A stretch of 64,000 bases of DNA from an uncultured Tateyamaria sp. (GCF_947503415.1 NZ_CANNDS010000005.1:62001-126000); one strand, 5' to 3'; numbered from the stretch's first letter, positions 36,963 to 47,732 are shown. Numbers and translations are program-made. Notes: a model not told the origin generated them from the sequence alone.

Positions 36963-37562
36963 TCAAGCAGTTGGAATGCTGTCATAGAGCGCGAATTCTT
37001 CGGCACATTTTCGACGAAAGCGCATTTCGGTGTCGTCCGACAATTCAAGCTTGCGCGCGGGTGACACATTCTCGCGGCCAAGCTCAAACGTCACTTCAAG
37101 CCGGTTTGTCAGAAACTGTTGTAGCCTAGGCTGGTCTTCATAACGAAAAAGATGTGTGACACCTGTCCCGTTTTGCTGCCGCTCCAGAAATTTGTACTGA
37201 CTGCCGACATCTGCGTAGGAGGGTTTTTTTCCTTTCATGTACGCAAGGACAAATTCATCGAAGCTGATGTCGTGGGTCGCGTTCGGACGGCCTTTCATGA
37301 AGGGACGCTGGCGATACCGCCACCAACTGCCCAGCCAGCTTATTGGCTCACGCATGACGGCCATCACGTCCAGTTCGACGTCGCAAACATTGAAGTACAT
37401 CGGGCGGATGAAGCGATTGTAGCGATAGACCGGCGCATGCTTCAGAGCAGGGGGTTCTGACAAAACCAGATCAGCATGCGGTGCCAATGCAGTCTCATAT
37501 GCAGACGTCCCCGTTTTAGGCACCGACAAGAATGCCAGTTTCGCCCTGTAAAACACCAACAT
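36963..37562 (-). CDS. sulfotransferase-like protein
   Basis: The 199-residue protein has the features of PAPS-dependent sulfotransferases: the 5'-phosphosulfate loop FLSVPKTGTSAYETAL near the N-terminus and a 3'-phosphate motif VMREPISWLGSWWRYR in the middle. A C-terminal part HLFRYEDQPRLQQFL follows. It is short for the family, so it may bind a reduced acceptor set. The substrate is unknown. It is convergent with cckA, sharing only the junction at the stops, and divergent from recA. Confidence 0.72.
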   Translation of the reverse strand: MLVFYRAKLAFLSVPKTGTSAYETALAPHADLVLSEPPALKHAPVYRYNRFIRPMYFNVCDVELDVMAVMREPISWLGSWWRYRQRPFMKGRPNATHDISFDEFVLAYMKGKKPSYADVGSQYKFLERQQNGTGVTHLFRYEDQPRLQQFLTNRLEVTFELGRENVSPARKLELSDDTEMRFRRKCAEEFALYDSIPTA

Positions 37563-37604
37563 GAGCTGCCCCGATCTACTTTTCTGCGCCTGTGCCCTGA
37601 TGCG

Positions 37605-37620
37605 TAAACTACTCCTTAAC
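37605..37620 (+). promoter_or_regulatory. CtrA-like site (imperfect) between sulfotransferase gene and recA
   Basis: TAAA-CTACTCC-TTAAC matches TTAA-N7-TTAAC at 8 of 9 fixed bases. It lies in the divergent region, 43 nt from the sulfotransferase start and 140 nt before recA. An imperfect match of this kind can occur by chance. Confidence 0.3.
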
Positions 37621-37654
37621 CCCTCGCGACAAAAGGTGGGTGTGTAGAAATTTA

Positions 37655-37683
37655 TTGAAATGTTCCCGATTTGATCTCATAAG
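37655..37683 (+). promoter_or_regulatory. predicted recA promoter
   Basis: TTGAAA (37655-37660) and CATAAG (37678-37683) are spaced by 17 nt and resemble sigma-70 -35 and -10 boxes. The LexA box starts on the next base, which fits an SOS-repressed promoter. Confidence 0.5.
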
Positions 37684-37698
37684 GAACGCAAGGGGAAC
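37684..37698 (+). promoter_or_regulatory. LexA (SOS) box upstream of recA
   Basis: GAAC-GCAAGGG-GAAC is an exact match to the alphaproteobacterial LexA direct repeat (GTTC-N7-GTTC, read on the other strand). It overlaps the expected transcription start and ends 62 nt before the recA ATG, as expected for a repressor site. Confidence 0.85.
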
Positions 37699-37760
37699 AT
37701 CGACGCAGTGGCGGCAGCGATTGCCGCCCCCCGGCGGGTATGACACAAAGGACCAAACCA

Positions 37761-38840
37761 ATGGCAACGGCAGACCTTTTGACCATGACAGACAAGAAAT
37801 CGGCAGACAAACAAAAGGCGCTGGACAGCGCCCTGGCTCAGATCGAACGGCAGTTCGGCAAAGGGTCCATCATGAAGCTTGGCGACGAGGGCGCCATCCA
37901 GGATATCAAGGCCAGCTCTACGGGCAGCCTTGGTCTGGACATTGCTTTGGGCATAGGCGGCTTGCCCATGGGGCGGATCGTGGAAATCTATGGCCCTGAA
38001 TCGTCAGGCAAAACAACGCTGACCCTGCATTGCGTGGCTGAACAGCAAAAGGCGGGCGGCGTCTGTGCGTTTGTGGATGCAGAGCATGCGCTTGACCCAC
38101 AATACGCCAAGAAGCTGGGCGTGAACCTTGACGAGCTGCTGATTTCGCAGCCCGATACGGGTGAACAAGCGCTGGAAATCACCGATACGCTGGTTCGCTC
38201 CGGTGCGGTAAACATGGTCATTGTCGATTCGGTTGCGGCCCTGACGCCCAAGTCCGAACTTGAAGGCGACATGGGCGATTCAAGCGTCGGCGTTCAGGCC
38301 CGGCTGATGAGCCAGGCTATGCGCAAACTGACCGGGTCCATCAGTCGTTCGAACTGCATGGTGATCTTCATCAACCAGATCAGGATGAAAATCGGCGTCA
38401 TGTTCGGTTCGCCCGAGACAACAACAGGCGGCAATGCGTTGAAGTTTTACTCCTCCGTTCGTCTGGATATCCGCCGCATCGGCGCATTGAAGGACCGCGA
38501 CGAAGTGGTTGGCAACGCAACCCGCGTCAAGGTCGTGAAAAACAAGGTGGCGCCGCCCTTCAAGCAGGTGGAATTCGACATCATGTACGGCGAAGGCATC
38601 TCGAAAATGGGTGAACTTCTGGACCTTGGGGTCAAGGCGGGTGTGGTCGAAAAGTCCGGTTCTTGGTTCAGCTACGGCGACGAACGGATCGGGCAGGGGC
38701 GTGAAAATGCCAAGACCTTCCTGAAGGAAAACAACCGCATCGCTTACGATATCGAGGATAAGATCCGTGCCGCGCACGGGTTGGACTTCGACATGCCCGA
38801 AGGCGAAAAGGTCGAGGACGACGATATCCTCGAGGCGTGA
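37761..38840 (+). CDS. recA: recombinase A
   Basis: The 359-residue ATPase forms filaments on single-stranded DNA, promotes strand exchange and stimulates LexA self-cleavage. Walker A is GPESSGKTT (residues 78-86); [19 protein letters not shown] is Walker B with the following segment; the L2 loop region [26 protein letters not shown] is intact; the C-terminus is acidic. I chose ATG 37761 (MATADLLTM), preceded by AAAGGA; an ORF extension upstream to 37740 is non-coding. Expression is probably SOS-controlled through the box 62 nt upstream. Confidence 0.97.
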   Translation: MATADLLTMTDKKSADKQKALDSALAQIERQFGKGSIMKLGDEGAIQDIKASSTGSLGLDIALGIGGLPMGRIVEIYGPESSGKTTLTLHCVAEQQKAGGVCAFVDAEHALDPQYAKKLGVNLDELLISQPDTGEQALEITDTLVRSGAVNMVIVDSVAALTPKSELEGDMGDSSVGVQARLMSQAMRKLTGSISRSNCMVIFINQIRMKIGVMFGSPETTTGGNALKFYSSVRLDIRRIGALKDRDEVVGNATRVKVVKNKVAPPFKQVEFDIMYGEGISKMGELLDLGVKAGVVEKSGSWFSYGDERIGQGRENAKTFLKENNRIAYDIEDKIRAAHGLDFDMPEGEKVEDDDILEA

Positions 38841-39006
38841 ACCGTCGGGCACCGGGGATTGGGCCCAAAACATCCCTGACGGACCAGACATGGTGCGGAC
38901 ATATCCGGGACAGGGTGTCACGAGGGTGGCGCCCTGTTTCGTTTGTGGACACCGCCGCGGTGCAGCGCTATGTCAGTGCGACCAATCAGACGCCCGGAAA
39001 ACGCAC

Positions 39007-41694
39007 ATGCCCTCGCTCAATGATATCCGCTCGACCTTCTTGAATTACTTTGAAAAACAAGGGCATGCGGTGGTGCCATCCAGCCCGCTTGTGCCGCGCA
39101 ACGACCCCACGCTGATGTTCGTGAACTCCGGCATGGTGCAGTTCAAGAACCTGTTCACCGGTTTGGAAAAACGCGATTACACCCGCGCGACCTCGTCTCA
39201 GAAATGCGTCCGGGCGGGCGGCAAGCATAATGACCTAGATAACGTGGGATATACGGCGCGCCACCATACGTTTTTCGAGATGTTGGGCAACTTCAGCTTT
39301 GGCGATTACTTCAAGCACGAAGCGATCCCTTTCGCTTGGAACCTGATCACGGGCGAGTTCGGCATTCCGAAGGACCGGCTTTACGTTACCGTGTACCACA
39401 CCGACGACGAGGCGTTTGAGATCTGGAAAAAGGTCGGCGTGCCCGAAGACCGGATTATTCGCATCGCGACCTCTGACAATTTCTGGCAGATGGGCCCAAC
39501 GGGTCCCTGTGGTCCGTGCACCGAGATTTTCTATGATCACGGCGATCACATCTGGGGTGGACCTCCCGGATCGCCTGAGGAAGATGGTGACCGCTTTATC
39601 GAAATCTGGAACATCGTTTTCATGCAGAACGAGCAGTTCGAAGACGGCTCGATGGTCGATCTGGACATGCAGTCCATCGACACCGGCATGGGTCTTGAAC
39701 GCATCGGCGCGCTCTTGCAAGGCAGCCACGACAACTACGACACCGACCTGTTCAAATCGCTGATCGAAGCGTCAGCGGATACGACAGGCGTTGACCCCTA
39801 TGGCGATCAAAACGTCCATCACCGGGTGATCGCGGATCACCTGCGCTCGACCTCATTCATGATCGCCGACGGTGTGATGCCATCGAATGACGGGCGCGGT
39901 TACGTGCTGCGCCGCATCATGCGGCGTGCAATGCGCCATGCACACCTTCTTGGTGCAAAGGATCCGGTGATGTACCGCCTCGTACCGTCGCTGGTACAGC
40001 AGATGGGCGCCGCTTATCCTGAGTTGGGGCAAGCGCAAGCGCTGATCACTGAGACGCTAGAGGCCGAGGAAACGCGATTCAAACAGACGCTCGATCGTGG
40101 TTTGAAACTGCTGGATGAAGAAGTGTCCGGGCTGGCTGATGGTGCCGATCTACCGGGCGATGCAGCCTTCAAACTCTACGATACCTACGGCTTTCCACTG
40201 GACCTGACGCAGGACGCCTTGCGTGAACAAGGCCACGGTGTGGACACCGATGGGTTCGACGCAGCCATGGCCGAACAAAAGGCCAAGGCACGGGCCGCAT
40301 GGTCCGGGTCGGGCGAGGCGGCGGACGAGACCGTTTGGTTCGACTTGGCAGACCGTCATCCGGCCACTGACTTCCTTGGCTACGACACCGAAAAAGCCGA
40401 AGGCGTTGTGCTGGCCATCGTCGGCGAAGGTGCCGAAACTCAATCTTTGGAAGTCGAAGGAGCCGGAGCTTGGGTCGTCTTTAACCAAACCCCGTTTTAT
40501 GCAGAGGCAGGCGGGCAGATCGCAGACCATGGATATGTGCGTATCGTTGAAGGCAGTGGCGAAGATCACGAGACACGTTTTTCAGGCTTTGTGAGCGACG
40601 TGCAAAAGCGCGCTGGCGGCCTGTATGCGCATTATCTCAGGGTTGATACGGGTAAGCTGTCCGTAGGAGATCCCGTTCGGATGGAAGTGGATCATACCCG
40701 TCGGAGCGAGATCCGCGCCAACCATTCGGCCACGCACCTGCTGCACGAAGCACTTCGCAATGCGCTCGGGGACCATGTGTCTCAGCGCGGGTCCGTCAAC
40801 GACAACAAACGGCTGCGGTTCGACTTCAGCCATGGCAAGGCTATGAGTCCAGAGCAGTTGCGCGCGGTCGAGGCAGAAGTAAACGCCTATGTCCGCCAGA
40901 ATTCTCCCGTCGAGACACGGATCATGACGCCGGACGATGCCCGCGCCTTGGGCGCGCAAGCGCTGTTCGGTGAAAAATACGGTGACGAGGTGCGTGTTGT
41001 CTCCATGGGCCGTCAGTATGGCTCCGGCAAGGGCACAAGCGGAGACACCTATTCGTTGGAACTGTGCGGCGGAACACATGTGCGCCAGACCGGTGACATC
41101 GGGGCGTTTGTAACGCTGGGCGACAGCGCCTCAAGCGCTGGTGTGCGCCGGATCGAAGCGCTGACCGGGCAGGCGGCGATGGAGTACTTGCGCGGTCAGG
41201 ACCACCTGTTGGCCGAGACCGCGACCGAGTTGAAAGCGCAGGCGCAGGACGTACCCACACGCGTCAAGGCGCTGATGGAAGAACGCAAGGCACTGGCGGC
41301 TGAAGTGGCCCAGCTGCGCCGCGATCTGGCCATGGCGGGCGGCGGTCAGGCCGCGCCTGAAGCGGAAGACGTAAATGGAACGCCCTTCCTCGCGCAAGTG
41401 CTCAGCGGTGTACCGGGCAAGGATCTGCCCGCCCTTATCGACGAGCACAAATCCCGCATGGAAACCGGTGCAATTCTTCTGATTGCCGATTCCGACGGTA
41501 AAGTCGCCGTGGCAGCGGGCGTCACGCAAGACAGGACTAATAGCGTCAGCGCTGTCGACTTGGTCAAAGCGGCCGTGGTCCAATTGGGCGGCAAGGGCGG
41601 CGGCGGTCGCCCGGATATGGCCCAAGGCGGGGCCAAGGATGCAAGCAACGCGGATGCTGCCATCGCGGCGGCCAAAGCGGTCATGGGAGGATAA
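39007..41694 (+). CDS. alaS: alanyl-tRNA synthetase
   Basis: The 895-residue class II synthetase charges tRNA-Ala. The catalytic domain begins [18 protein letters not shown] with motif 1-3 regions ([62 protein letters not shown]). The editing domain has the zinc/His motif [13 protein letters not shown] and the [13 protein letters not shown] Cys/His pair. A C-Ala domain ends in a Gly-rich [16 protein letters not shown] placed the start at ATG 39007, where homology begins; the upstream frame runs through the recA-alaS spacer. The small DUF1330 gene follows 1 nt later. Confidence 0.96.
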   Translation: MPSLNDIRSTFLNYFEKQGHAVVPSSPLVPRNDPTLMFVNSGMVQFKNLFTGLEKRDYTRATSSQKCVRAGGKHNDLDNVGYTARHHTFFEMLGNFSFGDYFKHEAIPFAWNLITGEFGIPKDRLYVTVYHTDDEAFEIWKKVGVPEDRIIRIATSDNFWQMGPTGPCGPCTEIFYDHGDHIWGGPPGSPEEDGDRFIEIWNIVFMQNEQFEDGSMVDLDMQSIDTGMGLERIGALLQGSHDNYDTDLFKSLIEASADTTGVDPYGDQNVHHRVIADHLRSTSFMIADGVMPSNDGRGYVLRRIMRRAMRHAHLLGAKDPVMYRLVPSLVQQMGAAYPELGQAQALITETLEAEETRFKQTLDRGLKLLDEEVSGLADGADLPGDAAFKLYDTYGFPLDLTQDALREQGHGVDTDGFDAAMAEQKAKARAAWSGSGEAADETVWFDLADRHPATDFLGYDTEKAEGVVLAIVGEGAETQSLEVEGAGAWVVFNQTPFYAEAGGQIADHGYVRIVEGSGEDHETRFSGFVSDVQKRAGGLYAHYLRVDTGKLSVGDPVRMEVDHTRRSEIRANHSATHLLHEALRNALGDHVSQRGSVNDNKRLRFDFSHGKAMSPEQLRAVEAEVNAYVRQNSPVETRIMTPDDARALGAQALFGEKYGDEVRVVSMGRQYGSGKGTSGDTYSLELCGGTHVRQTGDIGAFVTLGDSASSAGVRRIEALTGQAAMEYLRGQDHLLAETATELKAQAQDVPTRVKALMEERKALAAEVAQLRRDLAMAGGGQAAPEAEDVNGTPFLAQVLSGVPGKDLPALIDEHKSRMETGAILLIADSDGKVAVAAGVTQDRTNSVSAVDLVKAAVVQLGGKGGGGRPDMAQGGAKDASNADAAIAAAKAVMGG

Positions 41695-41695
41695 G

Positions 41696-41983
41696 ATGCC
41701 AGCACTCTGGATTGCGCACGTCACAGTCACGGACGAAGAAGCGTACAAGAAATATGCAGCGGGCGCTACGGTCGCCATTGCAGATCACGGCGGCGAATTC
41801 ATCGCGCGCGGCGGCCGCTATGTACAGCTTGAAGGCAAGGACCGCCCCCGGAATGTCGTTGCAAAGTTCCCCGACGTGGAAACAGCCGAACGTTGCTATC
41901 ATTCAGACGCATATCAGGCCGCACTCGAACACGCCCGTGGCGCGTCAGAGCGTGAACTCCTGATCGTCGAAACCACCGAATAA
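41696..41983 (+). CDS. DUF1330 domain protein
   Basis: The 95-residue protein is of the DUF1330 dimeric alpha-beta barrel type: MPALWIAHVTVTDEEAYKKY at the N-terminus, GGEFIARGGRYVQLEG and FPDVETAERCYHSDAYQAAL in the middle. The family resembles small monooxygenase folds but has no assigned general reaction. GGGAGG is placed for ATG 41696, and the gene starts one base after the alaS stop, so the two should be co-transcribed. Confidence 0.88.
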   Translation: MPALWIAHVTVTDEEAYKKYAAGATVAIADHGGEFIARGGRYVQLEGKDRPRNVVAKFPDVETAERCYHSDAYQAALEHARGASERELLIVETTE

Positions 41984-41991
41984 GCCTTCTT

Positions 41992-42032
41992 TCGGCCAAA
42001 AATATCCCGGGGGTCTGGGGGCTGGCCCCCAG
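41992..42032 (-). repeat. dispersed intergenic repeat, copy C (downstream of typA)
   Basis: On the minus strand the hairpin CTGGGGGCCAGCCCCCAG is followed by ACCCCCGGGATATTTTTGGCC. It lies 9 nt after the typA stop and is oriented as a typA terminator. It also sits just after the stop of the convergent DUF1330 gene. Confidence 0.65.
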
Positions 42033-42041
42033 TCCAACCCT

Positions 42042-43859
42042 TTAAGACGCGCGCGCCATCCGCTTGCGTTCATGCGGGTCCAAATACCGCTTGCGCAAAC
42101 GCACGGCGTTTGGCGTCACCTCAACCAATTCATCGTCGTCGATATAGGCAATGGCCTCTTCCAGCGACATGGTGATGGGCGTGGTCAACCGCACCGCCTC
42201 GTCCGTGCCAGAGGCCCGTACGTTGGTCAGTTTCTTGCCCTTCAGGGGGTTCACTTCCAGATCATTCTCACGGCTGTGCTCGCCAATGATCATGCCAGTA
42301 TAAACATCAGCTTGCGCGCCAATGAACATGCGGCCCCGCTCTTCGAGATTCCACAGGGCAAAGGCCACGGATTGTCCGTTCTCCATCGAAATCAGAACAC
42401 CCGCGCGACGGCCCGGGATTGAACCCTTATGCGGCGCCCATTCATGAAACACGCGGTTCAGCACGCCTGTGCCACGCGTGTCGGTCAGAAACTCACCGTG
42501 ATAACCGATCAATCCGCGCGACGGCACATGGGCCACGATGCGTGTCTTGCCCGCACCGGCGGGTTTCATTTCCACCAGGTTGCCTTTGCGCACGCCGGTC
42601 AGCTTTTCGATGACCGCGCCCGAGTATTCGTCATCCACGTCGATGGTGGCTTCCTCGATAGGCTCGTGCCGGACGCCGTCAATTTCCTGGAACAGCACCT
42701 GCGGACGCGAAATGCTCAACTCGAACCCCTCGCGGCGCATGTTCTCGATCAGAACGCCCATCTGCAATTCACCACGGCCCGCCACTTCGAACGCGTCACC
42801 GCCGGGGGTGTCTGTGATCTTGATGGCGACGTTGGATTCGGCTTCTTTCATCAGCCGGTCACGGATCACGCGGCTCTGCACTTTCTTGCCGTCACGTCCG
42901 GCAAGCGGCGAGTCGTTGATGCCGAACGTCACTGTGATGGTGGGCGGGTCGATGGGTTGGGCGGGCAGCGCCTCGGTGACCGATGGGGCCACGATGCTGT
43001 CGGCCACGGTGGCCTTGGACATGCCCGCAAGGGTCACGATGTCACCCGCTTCGGCCAGGTCGATGGGCTGTTGGCCCAGACCGCGGAAGGCGAGGATCTT
43101 GGTGCAGCGGAAGTTTTCGATCAAAGACCCGTCGCGGCTGAGCGCCTTGACGGTTTCACCTGCTTTGAGGGTGCCTGATTCAACACGGCCCGTCAGGATA
43201 CGCCCGATGAACGGGTCTGACCCCAGCGTGGTCGCCAACATGCGGAACGGTTCGTCCCGGGCCGCCACCTGCGCAGGGGCAGGCACATGCTCCACGATCA
43301 GATCAAACAGTGCCGACAGATCCTTGCGCGGGCCATCAAGCTCCATGTCCGCCCAGCCGGAGCGACCGGAGGCATACATCGCAGGGAAATCAAGCTGATC
43401 ATCATCCGCGCCCAAGTTGGCAAATAGATCAAAGCACTCGTCCAGTGCCCGATCCGGCTCTGCATCGGGCTTGTCGACCTTGTTCAGCACAACGATAGGA
43501 CGCAGTCCCAGCGCCAACGCCTTCGAGGTCACGAATTTCGTCTGCGGCATCGGCCCTTCGGCGGCATCGACCAGCAGCACAACACCGTCGACCATGGACA
43601 GGATGCGCTCCACCTCACCACCGAAATCGGCGTGGCCGGGTGTGTCCACGATGTTCACGCGCACGCCGTTCCATTCAACGCTTGTCGCCTTGGCAAGAAT
43701 GGTGATCCCGCGCTCGCGCTCCAGATCGTTGCTGTCCATGGCGCGCTCAGTCGTCGCCTGATTTTCGCGGTAGGTGCCCGATTGCTTCAGCAATTCATCC
43801 ACCAGCGTGGTTTTGCCGTGGTCGACGTGGGCGATAATGGCGATGTTGCGCAGATCCAT
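42042..43859 (-). CDS. typA: translational GTPase TypA/BipA
   Basis: The 605-residue GTPase binds the ribosome and supports 50S assembly and stress growth. G1 is [15 protein letters not shown], the G2 region [13 protein letters not shown]3 [16 protein letters not shown] and G4 NKVDKPDA. Domains III-V follow, including the BipA-specific stretch [29 protein letters not shown] placed the start at ATG 43859 (MDLRNIAII), because upstream residues in the same frame are not conserved. It is followed by repeat copy C. The SMR transporter gene lies upstream. Confidence 0.96.
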   Translation of the reverse strand: MDLRNIAIIAHVDHGKTTLVDELLKQSGTYRENQATTERAMDSNDLERERGITILAKATSVEWNGVRVNIVDTPGHADFGGEVERILSMVDGVVLLVDAAEGPMPQTKFVTSKALALGLRPIVVLNKVDKPDAEPDRALDECFDLFANLGADDDQLDFPAMYASGRSGWADMELDGPRKDLSALFDLIVEHVPAPAQVAARDEPFRMLATTLGSDPFIGRILTGRVESGTLKAGETVKALSRDGSLIENFRCTKILAFRGLGQQPIDLAEAGDIVTLAGMSKATVADSIVAPSVTEALPAQPIDPPTITVTFGINDSPLAGRDGKKVQSRVIRDRLMKEAESNVAIKITDTPGGDAFEVAGRGELQMGVLIENMRREGFELSISRPQVLFQEIDGVRHEPIEEATIDVDDEYSGAVIEKLTGVRKGNLVEMKPAGAGKTRIVAHVPSRGLIGYHGEFLTDTRGTGVLNRVFHEWAPHKGSIPGRRAGVLISMENGQSVAFALWNLEERGRMFIGAQADVYTGMIIGEHSRENDLEVNPLKGKKLTNVRASGTDEAVRLTTPITMSLEEAIAYIDDDELVEVTPNAVRLRKRYLDPHERKRMARAS

Positions 43860-43919
43860 GAAACGGGCCTCAATGATTGTTGCCCGGCCCATATAGCGCC
43901 GCAGTGCAGAAAGGAACCC

Positions 43920-44255
43920 CTAGTGTGTGGCCGTCTTCGAGAAGAGCTGGATCACCAAAATACCCGCAATGATCATGCCCAGCCCCAAAACCGCAGGCAG
44001 GTCCAGCCGCTGGCCAAAGACGGCAAAGCCAATCAGGGCAATCAATATGATCCCAAGCCCCGACCACATGGCATAAGCGATGCCAACGGGGATGTATTTC
44101 AGCGCAATGCCCAGAAAGAAGAACGCAAACCCATAGGCGATCACGACAACCACAGTGGGCCAGAACCGTGAAAACTGATCACTGGCCTGCAGGGCCGTCG
44201 TGCCAACGGTTTCCGCCGCGACCGCGACGATCAGATAGATATAGTGCAAAGGCAT
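43920..44255 (-). CDS. SMR-family multidrug/compound exporter (EmrE-like)
   Basis: The 111-residue protein has four hydrophobic helices with the essential Glu in the first (YIYLIVAVAAETVGTTAL) and the motif GIAYAMWSGLGIILIALIGFAVFGQRLD, both diagnostic of EmrE-type small multidrug resistance proteins. These work as antiparallel dimers that exchange protons for cationic drugs, or for guanidinium in some members. The substrate cannot be told from sequence. It sits 12 nt after the Lrp-type regulator on the same strand. Confidence 0.9.
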   Translation of the reverse strand: MPLHYIYLIVAVAAETVGTTALQASDQFSRFWPTVVVVIAYGFAFFFLGIALKYIPVGIAYAMWSGLGIILIALIGFAVFGQRLDLPAVLGLGMIIAGILVIQLFSKTATH

Positions 44256-44267
44256 GAGCGCTCACTT

Positions 44268-44726
44268 TCAAAGGGGCAGGGCGGTACTGTCCTTGATCTC
44301 TTCCATGACAAAACTGGCAGATACATCGGCAATCGGCACCTGCGCAATCAACTGCTGATATAGCGCGTCATAGCCTGCCATATCAGCCACGCGCGCGCGG
44401 ATAAGGTAATCCAGATCGCCGGTCATACGGTAGACACTCAGAATGCCGGGGATCGTGCGCGTCGCACGGCTGAACTTGGCCTGCCAATCCGGATCATGGC
44501 TGTGCGTGCGGATTTGCATGAACACCATCAGGCCCAGCCCGACCGCGCCCGGATCAATCAACGCCACGCGCCCTTTAATGACGCCCGCCTCTTCCAGCGC
44601 CCGCACCCGCCGCCAACAGGCATTGCGCGACAGCGCTACACGCTCTCCCAACTGATCCAGAGAGATGGACGCATCCTGTTGCAGTTCGCGCAGTATCTTG
44701 GCGTCGAGGGTGTCAATTGTCTCCAT
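44268..44726 (-). CDS. Lrp/AsnC family transcriptional regulator
   Basis: The 152-residue protein has an N-terminal winged-helix (LDAKILRELQQDASISLDQLGERVALSRNACWRRVRALEEAGVI) and a C-terminal RAM ligand-binding domain (LSVYRMTGDLDYLIRARVADMAGYDALYQQL). The recognition-helix segment LSRNACWRRVRALE is typical. Lrp proteins sense amino acids and act as octamers. It probably regulates the SMR exporter 12 nt downstream or the divergent 68-residue gene. The effector is unknown. Confidence 0.9.
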   Translation of the reverse strand: METIDTLDAKILRELQQDASISLDQLGERVALSRNACWRRVRALEEAGVIKGRVALIDPGAVGLGLMVFMQIRTHSHDPDWQAKFSRATRTIPGILSVYRMTGDLDYLIRARVADMAGYDALYQQLIAQVPIADVSASFVMEEIKDSTALPL

Positions 44727-44841
44727 ATCGCTCGGATACGTGGGATTTCATCTTCTCACAAGCCGGTTGGCGGGCTGAAACAAAGATATGTTCCCACGCC
44801 GCACCTCCTACATTCCTTTCAACTCAAACGGAGGATAACCC

Positions 44842-45048
44842 ATGTTGACCCGGCTTTTCCTGACCCATCCCCGCAGCGTGGATGAAAGCTATGGCGAACA
44901 CGCTCTGTTCGCTGGCCGCTTTGCCTTTCGCCTCTTCGCCGCCGCAGGCGCTGCCTCTGTCCACGCCATCATCCCGGCCCTGTTTGAAAAGACAGCCGGC
45001 AACATGATCACCGCGATGCATGACGACATGCGCAACCGGGGGCGCTGA
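44842..45048 (+). CDS. small DUF6356-type protein
   Basis: The 68-residue protein has the pattern MLTRLFLTHPRSVDESYGEHALFAGRFAFRLFAAAGAASVHAIIPALFEKTAG, which matches a family of small inner-membrane-like proteins of unknown role (DUF6356, named from memory). One hydrophobic helix is centred on AGAASVHAIIPALF. GGAGG precedes the ATG. It ends 3 nt before the amidotransferase start, so the two are probably co-transcribed, and it is divergent from the Lrp regulator. Confidence 0.7.
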   Translation: MLTRLFLTHPRSVDESYGEHALFAGRFAFRLFAAAGAASVHAIIPALFEKTAGNMITAMHDDMRNRGR

Positions 45049-45051
45049 GCC

Positions 45052-45843
45052 ATGTGTCGTTGGAGCGCATATCTCGGTGATCCCATATTCATGGCAGATG
45101 TCATCACCAGCCCGTGCCACTCACTGATCGAACAAGCCAGTGCCGCATCGCAAAGCATCACGTCGATCAATGCCGACGGGTTTGGTGTCGCGTGGTATGA
45201 TCAACGCCCCGAACCGGGCCTTTTCCGCGACGTGTTCCCGGCGTGGTCTGACGCGAACCTTGCGTCCCTCACCGATCAGGTGCGCGCGCCCTTGTTCATG
45301 GCCCATGTCCGCGCTTCGACTGAAACTGCGACCAGCCGCAACAACTGCCACCCGTTCGCCAGCGGCAATTGGAGCTTTATGCACAACGGTCAGATCGGTG
45401 ATTTCGGTCAGTTCCGCAAATCCGCCGACATGTGTATTGCCGACGCACTTTACCCCGAACGCAAAGGGGCCACAGACAGCGAAGCGCTTTTCCTTGTCGC
45501 CCTCAGCATGGGCCTTGCCGACAACCCGCGGCGCGGTCTTGAACGGGCAACCGCCATGATTGTCGAAGCAGGCGAGGCACAGGGCTTTGACCCGCTTGTG
45601 CGCATGACCGTCGCCATGACCGACGGCAAGCGCCTAATCGCGGTGCGTTATGCCTCGGACAATCAGGCCCCATCGCTCTATTACCGCTGGGATGACAGGA
45701 CAAACGGCTGGTCCGTGGTCAGCGAACCCTACGATCAGGACGCCGAATGGCACGAGGTGCCCCAAGGCAGCTTTGTCACCTTCGAGGGGCGCAATCGAAC
45801 CATTCTGCCGTTCGCGCCGCGCGTGGCCGTGCTGGCCGCTTAA
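45052..45843 (+). CDS. class II glutamine amidotransferase (YafJ-like)
   Basis: The 263-residue protein starts MCRWSAYLG, so the N-terminal Cys (Cys2 after Met removal) is the Ntn glutaminase nucleophile. Conserved blocks are [30 protein letters not shown] and [16 protein letters not shown]. YafJ/EgtC-type proteins release ammonia or cleave gamma-glutamyl amides. No synthetase partner is seen. The stop overlaps the convergent icd stop by 3-4 nt. Confidence 0.9.
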   Translation: MCRWSAYLGDPIFMADVITSPCHSLIEQASAASQSITSINADGFGVAWYDQRPEPGLFRDVFPAWSDANLASLTDQVRAPLFMAHVRASTETATSRNNCHPFASGNWSFMHNGQIGDFGQFRKSADMCIADALYPERKGATDSEALFLVALSMGLADNPRRGLERATAMIVEAGEAQGFDPLVRMTVAMTDGKRLIAVRYASDNQAPSLYYRWDDRTNGWSVVSEPYDQDAEWHEVPQGSFVTFEGRNRTILPFAPRVAVLAA

Positions 45844-47054
45844 CCGGCGAGGGCCTTGTTCAGGTTCTCGTCGATCTTCTCAAGGAAGCCCATGGTGGTC
45901 AGCCACCCTTGATCGGGGCCAACCAGTAGGGCCAAATCCTTGGTCATGTGGCCCGACTCCACGGTGTCCACGATCACTTTCTCCAGCGTCTCTGCAAAGC
46001 GCATCAGGGCCGCATTGTCGTCCAGCTTGGCCCGGTGCTTCAGACCGCCAGTCCACGCATAGATCGACGCGATGGAGTTGGTCGAGGTCTGTTCCCCCGC
46101 CTGATGCTGCCGGTAGTGGCGCGTGACAGTGCCGTGCGCCGCTTCGGCCTCAACGATCTTGCCATCGGGCGTCATCAACTGCGACGTCATCATACCCAGT
46201 GACCCGAAGCCTTGCGCCACCACGTCCGACTGCACATCGCCATCGTAGTTCTTGCAAGCCCAGACAAAGCCGCCGTTCCACTTGATGGCACAGGCGACCA
46301 TGTCGTCGATCAGGCGATGCTCATACCAGATGCCCGCCGCCTCGAACTGCTCCTTGAACTCGGCGTCATAGACCTCCTGAAAGACCTCCAGAAAACGTCC
46401 GTCATATTGCTTTAGGATCGTGTTCTTGGTGGATAGATAGACCGGCCAGCCAAGGCTCAGGCCATAGTTGAAAGACGCCCGCGCGAAGTCATAGATCGAC
46501 GGATCAATATTATACATCGACATGAAGACACCGGCGCTATCGGCCTTGTAGACCTCGTGCTCAATCTCGGTCCCGTCCTCACCAACGAATTTCATGGTCA
46601 GCGTGCCAGCGCCGGGAAACTTCATATCCGTGGCCTTGTACTGATCGCCAAAGGCATGGCGGCCCACCACGATGGGCTTGGTCCAACCGGGCACAAGGCG
46701 CGGCACGTTGCGGCAGATGATCGGCTGGCGGAAGATCACCCCGCCCAGGATATTTCGGATGGTGCCATTGGGGCTGCGCCACATCTTCTTCAGGCCGAAC
46801 TCCTCCACCCGCGCCTCATCCGGCGTGATGGTCGCGCATTTGACAGCCACGCCGACCTCTTTGGTCTTTTCGGCAGCGTCGATGGTGATCTGGTCTTCGG
46901 TCCGGTCGCGTTCCTCGATCCCCAGATCGTAGTAGAGCAGATCGATGTCGAGATAAGGTTCGATCAGCTTCTTCTTGATGAAGTCCCACATGATGCGGGT
47001 CATCTCATCCCCGTCCATTTCGACGATGGGGTTGTCTACCTTGATCTTGGTCAT
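45840..47054 (-). CDS. icd: isocitrate dehydrogenase (NADP+)
   Basis: The 404-residue enzyme decarboxylates isocitrate to 2-oxoglutarate in the TCA cycle. It is of the eukaryote-like type II class typical of alphaproteobacteria: [49 protein letters not shown] with substrate-binding Ser and Arg, [10 protein letters not shown], and [23 protein letters not shown] placed the start at ATG 47054 (MTKIKVDNP); the longer frame is unlikely. A partly palindromic site lies about 70 nt upstream. Confidence 0.96.
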   Translation of the reverse strand: MTKIKVDNPIVEMDGDEMTRIMWDFIKKKLIEPYLDIDLLYYDLGIEERDRTEDQITIDAAEKTKEVGVAVKCATITPDEARVEEFGLKKMWRSPNGTIRNILGGVIFRQPIICRNVPRLVPGWTKPIVVGRHAFGDQYKATDMKFPGAGTLTMKFVGEDGTEIEHEVYKADSAGVFMSMYNIDPSIYDFARASFNYGLSLGWPVYLSTKNTILKQYDGRFLEVFQEVYDAEFKEQFEAAGIWYEHRLIDDMVACAIKWNGGFVWACKNYDGDVQSDVVAQGFGSLGMMTSQLMTPDGKIVEAEAAHGTVTRHYRQHQAGEQTSTNSIASIYAWTGGLKHRAKLDDNAALMRFAETLEKVIVDTVESGHMTKDLALLVGPDQGWLTTMGFLEKIDENLNKALAG

Positions 47055-47124
47055 GGGGAGGGTCCTTTGCACGCGCGAAAACTCTGCCCGTCGCTTAGCG
47101 TGTCACGCCGCGCTTGGGAAGTGT

Positions 47125-47140
47125 GTATGCAATTGTATAC
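47125..47140. promoter_or_regulatory. imperfect palindrome upstream of icd
   Basis: GTATGCAATTGTATAC is a 16-nt palindrome with one mismatched pair, inside the 99-nt gap between icd and the HD-protein gene. Its A/T-rich core could be an operator or overlap a promoter. No regulator was assigned. Confidence 0.25.
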
Positions 47141-47153
47141 CGAGAAATCGCCG

Positions 47154-47732
47154 TCAGGAGATGGAAGCGAAGAACGCGCTAATGCGTTTGCTGGCATACG
47201 TCCATAATCCGGGCGCTCCGCGTTCGATTTTCGTGCCAACACGGGCGGCGACCATATCTTCGGTCACATTGTAATCAGTCCAACTGCCCCCGCCGGAGGC
47301 GAGGTTCAGCATGGGCGGCTGAAACCGATCAAGCGCTTTGGCGAACTGAGCTGTGGGCGTCTCTGCCGCTTCGAACTCTTCCCAGATCGGGCGCAGGGAC
47401 GCGGCGATATCATCAGGCAAAAGACCGAAAATACGGTCCGCCGCCGCCTTTTCTTGCGCTGCCACGGAGGCTGCATCCACATCTTCAAAGATCGGATTGT
47501 CGCCGGCGTCAATCTCAACCAGATCGTGCAGGATCAGCATCTTGATGACGCGATTGATGTCTACGTCCGGACCCGCCTGATCCGCCAAAACCAGCGCATA
47601 AAGTGTCAGGTGCCACGAATGCTCTGCGCTGTTTTCGGCCCGCGATCCATCCGCCAGCGTGGTCGCGCGGATGATGGATTTCAGCTTGTCCGCCTCGTTC
47701 AGAAAGGCGATCTGCTGATCCAGTCGCGTCAC
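47154..47732 (-). CDS. HD-domain hydrolase (HDDC2/YfbR-like)
   Basis: The 192-residue protein has the HD metal motif set: ENSAEHSWHLTLYALVLAD supplies the first His, ILHDLVEIDAGD the His-Asp pair, and later Asp residues complete the site. The size and pattern match HDDC2/YfbR-type 5'-deoxynucleotidases that remove phosphate from nucleoside monophosphates. Substrate is inferred. It overlaps the upstream 79-residue gene by 4 nt. Confidence 0.85.
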   Translation of the reverse strand: MTRLDQQIAFLNEADKLKSIIRATTLADGSRAENSAEHSWHLTLYALVLADQAGPDVDINRVIKMLILHDLVEIDAGDNPIFEDVDAASVAAQEKAAADRIFGLLPDDIAASLRPIWEEFEAAETPTAQFAKALDRFQPPMLNLASGGGSWTDYNVTEDMVAARVGTKIERGAPGLWTYASKRISAFFASIS

